Shown: positions 1 through 5,548 of the stretch, piece after piece
Numbering within the stretch: position 1 is the stretch's first letter
Layout: every line of letters begins with the position of its first letter
Origin: UBA920 sp964424635
GTDB lineage: Bacteria; Patescibacteriota; Doudnabacteria; UBA920
Length of the DNA stretch: 19,693 nt
Assembly (NCBI GenBank): GCA_964424635.1
Contig: CAYRJC010000013.1
Span: forward strand, 1-19,693
Reading direction: 5' to 3'
The notes under the pieces: model-generated
What the model saw: only the letters and a program-made list of their open reading frames with translations
Database searches by the model: none
Told to the model about the DNA's origin: nothing
Position numbers and translations under genes: made by a program

Positions 1-31
1 TATATAAAACGATTAAATAATCAGCTGATAC

Positions 32-607
32 ATGACTAGTGACCAAGAAAGAATAATTGAATTAGTCAGGCAAACTCAAACTGGTGACCAAGCAGCATTC
101 GCGACTCTCTACGATGAATTTGCCCAGCGCATATTCGCTTTTATTCGAATAAAAATTTCCGGCTCTGAGCAAGCCGAAGACATCTTACAAGATGTATTTT
201 TAAAAGCTTGGAAAGGCTGTAAATCTCTTGATTTGAATAATCTTAATTTTTCGGCGTGGCTTTATAAAGTCGCTGCAAATACCATCAATGATTATTACCG
301 CAAAATTTATCGTGAACCGAAAGCAGTTTCCATCGATGAAGCAAGTGAAATCCCAGGTGAAGATGATCCTGCCCATAATGCGAGCCGTGGACTTGAAAAA
401 TACATTGTCCGGGAAACGGTGGATCAATTACCTCCCCATTTTAAAGAAGTAATCGAACTGCGATTTTTCCAAGATTTTTCCGTGGCGGAAACGGCTCGGA
501 TTTTAGGGAAGCAAAGTATTACAGTCAGAGTATGGCAACACAGGGCAATAAAACAATTAGAAAAACTTTTTAAAAAGTACAAACAACAAGATGAACAACG
601 AGCTTAA
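32..607 (+). CDS. ECF-type RNA polymerase sigma factor (sigma-70 family)
   Basis: This 191-residue protein has the two-domain layout of an ECF sigma factor, which directs RNA polymerase to a limited promoter set. Region 2 lies at about residues 24-95, with the typical AEDILQDVFLKAW stretch and the SAWLYKVAANTINDYYR promoter-melting segment. Region 4 lies at about 130-182, with LPPHFKEVIELRFFQ followed by a helix-turn-helix. Length is normal for the family. The ATG at 32 has no clear Shine-Dalgarno site; a TATAAA at 3-8 could be its -10. The 3' end overlaps the start of the next gene by 17 nt, so the two are probably co-expressed and the partner is a likely membrane regulator. Which promoters it reads cannot be told from the sequence. 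Confidence 0.93.
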   Translation: MTSDQERIIELVRQTQTGDQAAFATLYDEFAQRIFAFIRIKISGSEQAEDILQDVFLKAWKGCKSLDLNNLNFSAWLYKVAANTINDYYRKIYREPKAVSIDEASEIPGEDDPAHNASRGLEKYIVRETVDQLPPHFKEVIELRFFQDFSVAETARILGKQSITVRVWQHRAIKQLEKLFKKYKQQDEQRA

Positions 608-1346
608 AAATTTTTATAAAGAAAACCAAAGAAAGGTAATCTTTAATTTATCAGAAGAAAGCAAGGCTAGAGTAAAGCAAAGACTCTTAGCTAATTTAGG
701 TTTGCAAGAAGATATAAAAGCATTACCTCAATCAAAACTAGAAAGATTAAGCAGATTATTTCTAAAGTCTTATGTACTCGTGCCTTTAGTTTGTATACTT
801 TTTATTACTGGTACCGCTATAGCTTCTGCAAATTCCCTACCAGGAGATAAATTGTATGGAGTTAAACGTCAAGTTGAGGAAATGCGATTATTAACAGCGC
901 CGACTGAAGAAAAAAAATTACAACTTCAAATTGAATTTGCCCAAAAACGTTTGGAGGAAAACCAAATAGTAAATAATCCAGATACGATTATCAAAAAAGA
1001 TGACCTTCCCTCTATAGAAATAATTGAACCAGCACAAAAAGAAGAAAATGATAACCAGAAAAATTACAAAGACGAAACAAATATTAATAGTGATAGAAAA
1101 GAAGATAAGACTTATACAAATATTCCTTTAGAAACCCCCGATAAAACTAAAAAACAAACCACTAAAGAAAAAACTAATATTAAATCTAAAGCAGAAGCTA
1201 AAGAGGCAATTAAGTTTCTTAACGAAATAAAGCAAAGATACGAGAAGAATGGCCAAACTGAAAAGCTAAAAAAAATAGAAGAACAAATTAAAAAATTCGA
1301 AGGTACTGTAAAAGGAGTTTCTGATATTTTAGAAAAAAAATACTGA
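591..1346 (+). CDS. DUF5667-type single-pass membrane protein, probable sigma-factor partner, apparently frameshifted near its C-terminus
   Basis: The 251-residue product has a cytoplasmic N-terminus (1-58), one hydrophobic segment at about 60-80, then LPGDKLYGVKRQVEEMRL at 83-100, the hallmark of DUF5667. Next come a helical region, a Lys/Glu/Asn/Thr-rich low-complexity linker (about 125-195) and a coiled-coil-like tail. Position directly behind an ECF sigma gene, with overlapping ends, fits a membrane-bound sigma regulator (inference from context). The frame ends just after an eight-A run at 1333-1340. An open frame of about 75 codons without a stop follows in another phase, so the annotated stop is probably an assembly error, a real mutation or a slippage site; the full protein would be about 325 residues. 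Confidence 0.85.
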   Translation: MNNELKNFYKENQRKVIFNLSEESKARVKQRLLANLGLQEDIKALPQSKLERLSRLFLKSYVLVPLVCILFITGTAIASANSLPGDKLYGVKRQVEEMRLLTAPTEEKKLQLQIEFAQKRLEENQIVNNPDTIIKKDDLPSIEIIEPAQKEENDNQKNYKDETNINSDRKEDKTYTNIPLETPDKTKKQTTKEKTNIKSKAEAKEAIKFLNEIKQRYEKNGQTEKLKKIEEQIKKFEGTVKGVSDILEKKY

Positions 1347-1563
1347 GGCAAAATCCAATCCTACTAATAAGAAAATTTCTGACAAGCAAATTTTTGGAAG
1401 CATTACCGAATTCTATAGATCCCAAGGATATGAAACAAAAGTCAAAGACGATGATGTTTATGTTTCAGAAGGTGGGAAAACTATTTTTAGAATTTATGTA
1501 AGCAATTTTAGTTGGATACCAGGAATAGGACAAGTCCTTGCTACAATTAACCCGTACCAATGA
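1333..1563 (+). pseudogene. Out-of-frame continuation of the DUF5667 protein after an A8 run
   Basis: Reading AAT ACT GAG from 1339 gives about 75 codons to the TGA at 1561-1563. The peptide looks protein-like, with stretches such as FGSITEFYRSQGYETKV and DDDVYVSEGGKTIFRIYV. This frame has a TAG at 1330-1332, immediately before the A run, and no start codon near its beginning, so it can only be entered from the upstream gene by a frame change in the A run. A terminator follows 39 nt after the stop, which fits this being the true 3' end of the operon. Confidence 0.7.
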
Positions 1564-1601
1564 TCAAGAAATATAATTAACATATTTTGACCTAAACCGA
1601 T

Positions 1602-1630
1602 ACCGCTCCTATTTGAAAAGGGCGGTTTTT
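1602..1630 (+). terminator. Rho-independent terminator of the sigma/DUF5667 operon
   Basis: ACCGCTC (1602-1608) pairs with GGGCGGT (1620-1626) around an 11-nt loop, followed directly by a T run. Confidence 0.8.
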
Positions 1631-1642
1631 ATTATGAGGATA

Positions 1643-1671
1643 TTGACCATTAATAAAAGGTCGTATATAAT
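1643..1671 (+). promoter_or_regulatory. Sigma-70-type promoter of a leader RNA ahead of tRNA-His
   Basis: TTGACC (1643-1648), a 17-nt spacer and a perfect TATAAT (1666-1671). Transcription should begin near 1678, before the structured stretch at 1697-1746 and about 105 nt before the tRNA. Confidence 0.75.
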
Positions 1672-1677
1672 GCTCCT

Positions 1678-1750
1678 ATAACTTATAGTATTATTAATAT
1701 CTGACACAGCAGATATAAGCCCTACTCTATTCTGTGTGGGTTTTTTATTT
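1678..1750 (+). ncRNA. Candidate small structured RNA or attenuator leader
   Basis: Hairpin 1 is ATATCTG (1697-1703) paired with CAGATAT (1710-1716), loop ACACAG. Hairpin 2 is AAGCCC (1717-1722) paired with GGGTTT (1738-1743), running into a T-rich tract (1741-1750). The six loop bases ACACAG are exactly complementary to CTGTGT (1732-1737) inside the second loop, so a kissing-loop or an alternative long-range stem is possible. It starts from a consensus promoter and ends at a plausible terminator. No known RNA family is recognised. It could be a free sRNA of about 70 nt or an attenuator upstream of tRNA-His. Confidence 0.45.
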
Positions 1751-1784
1751 TAAAATAATATTTTGGTTAGGATTTAATAATTAT

Positions 1785-1859
1785 GGTGCCCGTAGTTCAA
1801 TGGTAGAACACCGCTCTGTGGCAGCGGATACGCGGGTTCAATTCCCGTCGGGCACCCCA
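1785..1859 (+). tRNA. tRNA-His (anticodon GTG), CCA encoded
   Basis: The acceptor stem is GTGCCCG (1786-1792) paired with CGGGCAC (1849-1855). A D-arm (GTTC/GAAC), an anticodon arm CCGCT-CTGTGGC-AGCGG and a T-arm with TTCAATT loop are all present. The anticodon GTG reads His codons. The extra G at 1785 faces C73 at 1856, the G-1:C73 identity element specific to tRNA-His, which supports the call independently. CCA (1857-1859) is in the DNA. Confidence 0.97.
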
Positions 1860-1867
1860 GCAAAATG

Positions 1868-1891
1868 CATTAGCGAGAGCTAGTGTTTTTT
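1868..1891 (+). terminator. Terminator after tRNA-His
   Basis: CATTAGC (1868-1874) pairs with GCTAGTG (1879-1885) around a GAGA tetraloop, followed by six T. The last T also starts the extended -10 element of the next gene. Confidence 0.85.
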
Positions 1892-1899
1892 GTTACACT
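1891..1899 (+). promoter_or_regulatory. Extended -10 promoter of the TspO-like gene (leaderless layout)
   Basis: TGT-TACACT (TGn extended -10) ends 6 nt before the ATG at 1906. This puts the expected transcription start on or next to the start codon. No Shine-Dalgarno site and no -35 are seen. Confidence 0.6.
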
Positions 1900-1905
1900 A
1901 CATTC

Positions 1906-2301
1906 ATGAATGAATATGATTGGTACTCTCAACTGATTAAACCATCATGGGCTCCGCCTTCTTGGCTTTTTGGACCAGTATGGACTTTGTTATACATTAT
2001 AATTACACTGTCTTTTGGAAAAGTTTTTATTATGGCGTGGAAAAAACAAATTTCTTATCTTATTGCACTACCCTTCATACTAAATCTTATTTTTAACTTT
2101 GCTTTTACTCCTTTGCAGTTTGGACTAAATAATAATTATCTTGCAGCTATTGATATATTACTTGTTCTTGCCACTCTGATATGGGCAATTATATCTATTT
2201 ACCCATACGCTAAATGGATTGCTTATATACAAATCCCTTACCTATTATGGGTTATGTTTGCTACTTCCTTACAATTAACCATCACCTATCTTAACATCTA
2301 A
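1906..2301 (+). CDS. TspO/MBR family membrane protein
   Basis: This 131-residue protein has five predicted hydrophobic helices and the TspO signature near its N-terminus: KPSWAPPSWLFGPVWTLLY at about residues 12-30. The fifth helix carries PYLLWVMFATSLQLTITYLN. Family members are membrane tryptophan-rich sensory proteins that bind tetrapyrroles and other ligands; the physiological role here is unknown. It is somewhat shorter than the usual 150-165 residues because loops are short, but no core helix is missing. It is a single-gene unit between two terminators. The start is supported by an extended -10 element placed for a leaderless transcript. Confidence 0.92.
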   Translation: MNEYDWYSQLIKPSWAPPSWLFGPVWTLLYIIITLSFGKVFIMAWKKQISYLIALPFILNLIFNFAFTPLQFGLNNNYLAAIDILLVLATLIWAIISIYPYAKWIAYIQIPYLLWVMFATSLQLTITYLNI

Positions 2302-2308
2302 ACAATGG

Positions 2309-2330
2309 ATCGCCTTTGAGGCGGTTTTTT
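2309..2330 (+). terminator. Terminator after the TspO-like gene
   Basis: ATCGCC (2309-2314) pairs with GGCGGT (2320-2325), then a T run. The last T belongs to the TGn element of the cupin promoter. Confidence 0.82.
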
Positions 2331-2338
2331 GTTACAAT
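2330..2338 (+). promoter_or_regulatory. Extended -10 promoter of the cupin gene (leaderless layout)
   Basis: TGT-TACAAT ends 6 nt before the ATG at 2345, the same spacing as at the TspO-like gene. The 13 bases GTTTTTTGTTACA are identical at 1885-1897 and 2324-2336. Confidence 0.6.
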
Positions 2339-2344
2339 AAAATT

Positions 2345-2755
2345 ATGAAAGGTTATGTAGCTAATATTGAACAGATTTCCCTTGCTAACGAAAATTTTCG
2401 TCAGGTTTTATATACAGCTAAAAATAGTCAATTAGTATTGATGAGTCTGGAGCCGGGTCAAGATATTGGCGCAGAGGTTCATCAATTAGATCAATTCATT
2501 CGCTGTGAATCTGGTATTGGTAAAGCAATTTTAGATGGCATTGAGTATAATCTAAGCAATGGCTTCGTGGTTGTAGTACCAGCTGGCGCCAAACATAACA
2601 TCATTAATACTTCGAATGACAAGGCTATGAAGCTATACACACTCTATTCCCCACCAAATCACCAGGATGGCACTGTGCATCCAACTAAAGCAGACGCGGA
2701 ACAAGATGAAGGCGAACATTTTGATGGGCAAACCACTGAACAATTAATAAATTAA
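2345..2755 (+). CDS. Small single-domain cupin protein
   Basis: This 136-residue protein folds as one cupin beta-barrel by motif. The first motif region is around IGAEVHQLDQFIRCESG (about 41-57) and the second around GFVVVVPAGAKHNIIN (about 73-88). Likely metal ligands are the His of EVH, the Glu of RCE and the His of AKH, but the first motif has a single His rather than the classical HxH. The C-terminal tail (YSPPNHQDGTVHPTKADAE) is typical of cupin_2 proteins of this kind. The substrate is unknown. A decayed second copy lies at 3081-3316, and the small membrane protein gene at 2760 starts 4 nt after the stop. Confidence 0.9.
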   Translation: MKGYVANIEQISLANENFRQVLYTAKNSQLVLMSLEPGQDIGAEVHQLDQFIRCESGIGKAILDGIEYNLSNGFVVVVPAGAKHNIINTSNDKAMKLYTLYSPPNHQDGTVHPTKADAEQDEGEHFDGQTTEQLIN

Positions 2756-2759
2756 AAAC

Positions 2760-2909
2760 ATGAAAATAAAAGTTGAGCACCATACTTTTCCGGGCGCACT
2801 CTGGATAATCGGTTGGTTATTTACCATTGGTTTTTTGCATTTCCACTTCTGGAAAAGCGTGCTAGCTATTATCATCTGGCCATACTTTTTAGGCAATTTT
2901 TTTAGCTAA
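2760..2909 (+). CDS. 49-residue small membrane protein of unknown function
   Basis: ATG at 2760, TAA at 2907-2909. The protein begins MKIKVEHHTFPGALWIIGWL and has one or two hydrophobic helices rich in Trp, Phe, His and Ile (about 13-48). It begins 4 nt after the cupin stop and is probably co-transcribed with it. The strong amphipathic-to-hydrophobic pattern, high Trp/His content and intact frame in a stretch where the next genes are decayed suggest a real gene. No function can be assigned. Confidence 0.7.
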   Translation: MKIKVEHHTFPGALWIIGWLFTIGFLHFHFWKSVLAIIIWPYFLGNFFS

Positions 2910-2921
2910 ATCAGTTTACAA

Positions 2922-3080
2922 ATGAAAATTGCCGTAATTGGTTTTGGACAAATCGATTAAGCTCTCGCACAATATCTATAAGCAGAAATCAATAGACACC
3001 GAGCTATCAACTATCTTGGCAGAATCATTAAAATTGTTAATGAAAAGGTAGATCAGCAAATATTATTAAAACAAAATATA
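2922..3080 (+). pseudogene. Remnant of a Rossmann-fold (NAD(P)-binding) gene
   Basis: The frame opens MKIAVIGFGQID, a beta-strand plus glycine-loop start typical of NAD(P)-binding proteins. It then hits a TAA at 2958-2960 and a second in-frame TAA about seven codons later. The same frame can be read on (ALAQYL, then AEINRHRAINYLGRI) until it merges into the cupin remnant. The rest of the domain is absent. It is best seen as a 5' fragment of a dehydrogenase- or reductase-like gene fused by deletion to the cupin remnant. Confidence 0.55.
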
Positions 3081-3316
3081 AGAGGATATAATGATAATAT
3101 CGAAAAATTAACTTTGGAAAATCAGAATTTTCGCAAAGTCTTATATACTGCTAAATTCAGCCAGCAAGTATTAATAAGTCTAAAACCACTAGAATAAATT
3201 GCTCAAGAAATCAAACTTAATACTGCCCACCACACCATAAAGTCGGTACAGTTCATCATAATAAAAAAGACTCTTTGGGTGATAATTAGGATTTTGAAGG
3301 ACAAACAATTGAATAA
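3081..3316 (+). pseudogene. Decayed, internally deleted copy of the upstream cupin
   Basis: The peptide NIEKLTLENQNFRKVLYTAK aligns with NIEQISLANENFRQVLYTAK of the intact cupin (residues 7-26), and SQQVLISLKPLE with SQLVLMSLEPGQ. A TAA then interrupts the frame. In another frame, CPPHHKVGTVHHNKKD and DFEGQTIE correspond to SPPNHQDGTVHPTKAD and HFDGQTTE of the intact C-terminus, again with a stop between. The barrel centre, about residues 50-100, is missing. So it carries two stops, one frame change and a deletion: a dead tandem duplicate. Confidence 0.85.
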
Positions 3317-3353
3317 AAGACTAAAAACCTTCCACCACACCCCCAAAAATTTC

Positions 3354-3382
3354 ACTCAACTTTTGTTGGGTATTTTATTTTT
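3354..3382 (+). terminator. Terminator after the cupin remnant
   Basis: ACTCAAC (3354-3360) pairs with GTTGGGT (3365-3371) around TTTT, then a T-rich tract to 3382. It survives although the gene ahead of it is dead. Confidence 0.75.
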
Positions 3383-3384
3383 TA

Positions 3385-3413
3385 AAAATAAAAAAGCCTG
3401 GAAAATCCAGACT
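3385..3413 (-). terminator. Terminator of the reverse-strand nuclease-like gene
   Basis: On the reverse strand AGTCTGGA pairs with TCCAGGCT (with one G-U), then a U-rich tract across the A-rich plus-strand bases 3385-3395. Confidence 0.8.
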
Positions 3414-3430
3414 AAAAATAAAAAACCAGA

Positions 3431-3928
3431 TTAAGCATGAGCTAGAAAAGAGTTGTTAATCAACTGTTTCTTGCGATCTTTCTTTCGTTTTCGTTTTGCT
3501 CTCATATTTTCACGCCTAACTTCCAATCGCTCAGAACGAGCTTTTTCCAAATAACTCAAAGTTTGATAACGAATATACTCTGGTGTGTCTTTTTTTAATG
3601 GAACTACAACACCGATATCATTATTTTTATGATTGACCTTAAAAGCTAAAGCCCTAGACTCAGAACTTTTTATCTGTATATAGAAATGCCCGCAATCAGT
3701 TTCGGCTATAGCATCCACACCTCTCTTATCTAACTTACTACTCGCTTTATAAATTTTATGAAGCCAACTGGGAAGACCATCAACGTTCTCAAAAGCTTCA
3801 AAAAACCTCAACTCTGTCAAAAAACCTGTCAGGTTACCTAAAAGACTTTCGACTCTTTTAATTTGATACTTTTTTTGAATTCGCCTTCTCCTTCGCAACT
3901 TTCTTTTCAGCTTAGTTGGTTTATCCAT
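3431..3928 (-). CDS. Basic protein with PD-(D/E)XK nuclease-like core
   Basis: The 165-residue protein has a Lys/Arg-rich N-terminus (5-25) and C-terminus (138-155) around a central core of about 100 residues. The core shows the arrangement of the PD-(D/E)XK superfamily: a helix with Glu39 (LTELRFFEAF), then GVDAI with Asp72, then a strand ending QIKSS with Gln85 and Lys87. Gln in place of the usual Glu/Asp occurs in active members. It is probably a DNA- or RNA-binding nuclease, or an inactive relative; no exact family is recognised and no restriction or toxin partner lies next to it. AGGAGGTG sits just before the ATG, and a TTGACG-N17-TATAGT promoter lies upstream. It is transcribed alone. 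Confidence 0.75.
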   Translation of the reverse strand: MDKPTKLKRKLRRRRRIQKKYQIKRVESLLGNLTGFLTELRFFEAFENVDGLPSWLHKIYKASSKLDKRGVDAIAETDCGHFYIQIKSSESRALAFKVNHKNNDIGVVVPLKKDTPEYIRYQTLSYLEKARSERLEVRRENMRAKRKRKKDRKKQLINNSFLAHA

Positions 3929-3951
3929 CTACACCTCCTATATTTTTATCG

Positions 3952-3980
3952 ACTATAACACTTTCGTATACTATCGTCAA
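3952..3980 (-). promoter_or_regulatory. Promoter of the nuclease-like gene
   Basis: On the reverse strand, TTGACG (3980-3975), a 17-nt spacer, then TATAGT (3957-3952), about 24 nt before the ATG, with a GGAGG site in between. Confidence 0.75.
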
Positions 3981-4169
3981 ATTACAAGGATAAGTTTTTA
4001 AAAAAATAATAATTGTAACCCACACAATTAAATATAGAAAAACACCTTTTAATAAAAGATGTTTTTTGAATGCAAAAAGTGGTGCAATTTAAATAAAATC
4101 TAATTAATTAAATAGAAAAAATTAACTTAGAAATTGATTATTTGAAATATTGCCAAAATTCTATAACTA
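3981..4169. other. AT-rich divergent intergenic region with an orphan hairpin
   Basis: No gene is seen. ACACCTTTT (4042-4050) can pair with AAAAGATGT (4054-4062), one position mismatched on the plus strand but a G-U pair on the reverse strand, flanked by A and T runs. It looks like a terminator, yet it lies between two divergent genes. The rest is simple AT-rich sequence. Confidence 0.5.
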
Positions 4170-4198
4170 TTGATAATTTTACGAATATATTCTATAGT
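4170..4198 (+). promoter_or_regulatory. Promoter of the beta-propeller-like secreted protein gene
   Basis: TTGATA (4170-4175), 17-nt spacer, TATAGT (4193-4198). A second option is TACACT at 4224-4229, which sits exactly 6 nt before the ATG as in the leaderless genes of this window but lacks the TG extension and a -35. Confidence 0.6.
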
Positions 4199-4235
4199 GT
4201 ATAGATAAATTTAATTTATAACATACACTTAACTT

Positions 4236-5471
4236 ATGAAAAAACTTATTTGTATAATCATTTTAGTGACTGCTGGAATTTATCATAACGCTCAGGCAGC
4301 GCTTTTATGCAATCAAGCCAATCCTACTCCAGGCTGGATAGTTTATGGTAGTTTGAATGGTGGGAACCCAGATACTGATGGAGTAAGAGCCAGTGCCGTT
4401 GTAGGTAATGATTTTATATTAGTCGGACGTTTTACCCAAACATATCAATATGGACAAAAACCTTCATCAGGTTTCTCTCGTACTGGTTTTTTGATTCTAG
4501 ACAAAAACACAGGTAACCCTAGTATTCACGACTTTGACCCCCAGGTTAATGGTTCTATCGAAGCAATTGATTGTGATGGAAATGATTGTATAGTAGCCGG
4601 TGGGTTTAATCGATTCAAAGGTGCAAGCGTTAATCAAATTGCCAAATTCAATCTCATCACTGGAGAATTAGATCAAAATTTTCGCGCACCAGAATTATAC
4701 CAAGGCTCATATTTTAATATACTTTACCGTAACGGAGTAGTGTACGCAGCAGGTAGTATCCAAACCTTCAGACTTCCTTCTGGGCAATTTATATCACGTT
4801 CTGGAATGGTAGCGTTTAATTCTGAAGGTACAATAACTTCATGGAACCCATCTGCAAGCCATGAAGTGTATCGTCTGCGCATGTCTCCTAAAGGCACAAT
4901 TTTTGCTTCTGGAGATTTTGTTTCCGTAGGAGGAAATCCACGACAAGGATTTGCCGAAATCAAACCCGATGGGACTATTACCAACTTTAACCCCGCCCCT
5001 TCCCCGAATGAATCAGGAGTAACTGGTAGAGATACAGCATTTATAGGAAAACAGATTATTTTAGCTGGAGAATTTATAACAATGTCTGGACATAATCATC
5101 ACGGTCTTGCTGCAGTATTCTATGATGGTTCTGATACAGGATGGAATCCTCAAACAAACTTCTTATTTGCCGGACAAGCCTTGGCAGTGACTAGCAGTAG
5201 CGTATATGTTTCCTTTGCTTCATCTGACAATAGAGTCGGTGGACAAATACGACGAGGCTTAGCAGAAGTAGATTTAACGAATGGTAATGCGACTGCATTT
5301 CAAGCAGACGTAACACTCTCTCCTCTATCCAGCTACCCTTCCGGAGTTCGGGATATTCATATCACACAAAACTCTACAACTAAATCTTGTCGTCAAGTAA
5401 ATGTAACCGGTAACTTTATTGGTATTTCAGGGCAACCTTTTACACACATAGCTAGACTACAATTGCAATAA
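4236..5471 (+). CDS. Secreted beta-propeller-like protein (delta-60/DUF5122-type repeats)
   Basis: The 411-residue protein begins with a signal peptide (basic start, hydrophobic core about 4-17, likely cut after AQA at about 21). The rest consists of imperfect repeats of 45-50 residues of the form AGxFxxxxGxxxxxLAxxxxDGxxxxxNP. Clear copies include VAGGFNRFKGASVNQIAKFN, FASGDFVSVGGNPRQGFAEI, LAGEFITMSGHNHHGLAAVF and the last one VTGNFIGISGQPFTHIARLQ. This is the delta-60 (DUF5122) blade pattern, which predicts a beta-propeller outside the membrane. Six or seven blades would fit the length. No catalytic residues or anchor are seen; a binding or surface role is inferred. There is no Shine-Dalgarno site. 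Confidence 0.82.
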   Translation: MKKLICIIILVTAGIYHNAQAALLCNQANPTPGWIVYGSLNGGNPDTDGVRASAVVGNDFILVGRFTQTYQYGQKPSSGFSRTGFLILDKNTGNPSIHDFDPQVNGSIEAIDCDGNDCIVAGGFNRFKGASVNQIAKFNLITGELDQNFRAPELYQGSYFNILYRNGVVYAAGSIQTFRLPSGQFISRSGMVAFNSEGTITSWNPSASHEVYRLRMSPKGTIFASGDFVSVGGNPRQGFAEIKPDGTITNFNPAPSPNESGVTGRDTAFIGKQIILAGEFITMSGHNHHGLAAVFYDGSDTGWNPQTNFLFAGQALAVTSSSVYVSFASSDNRVGGQIRRGLAEVDLTNGNATAFQADVTLSPLSSYPSGVRDIHITQNSTTKSCRQVNVTGNFIGISGQPFTHIARLQLQ

Positions 5472-5500
5472 TTAAATTCCAAATTTTTTATTTGCGAAAA

Positions 5501-5529
5501 ATAAAAACTCGATTCTAAAGAATCGAGTT
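5501..5529 (-). terminator. Terminator of the repeat-containing secreted protein gene
   Basis: A perfect 10-bp stem, AACTCGATTC (5506-5515) with GAATCGAGTT (5520-5529), loop TAAA. The reverse-strand side is followed by a U-rich tract, so it ends the reverse gene; it could also slow plus-strand transcripts of the convergent gene. Confidence 0.85.
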
Positions 5530-5548
5530 AAACTATTAAACTAATATT

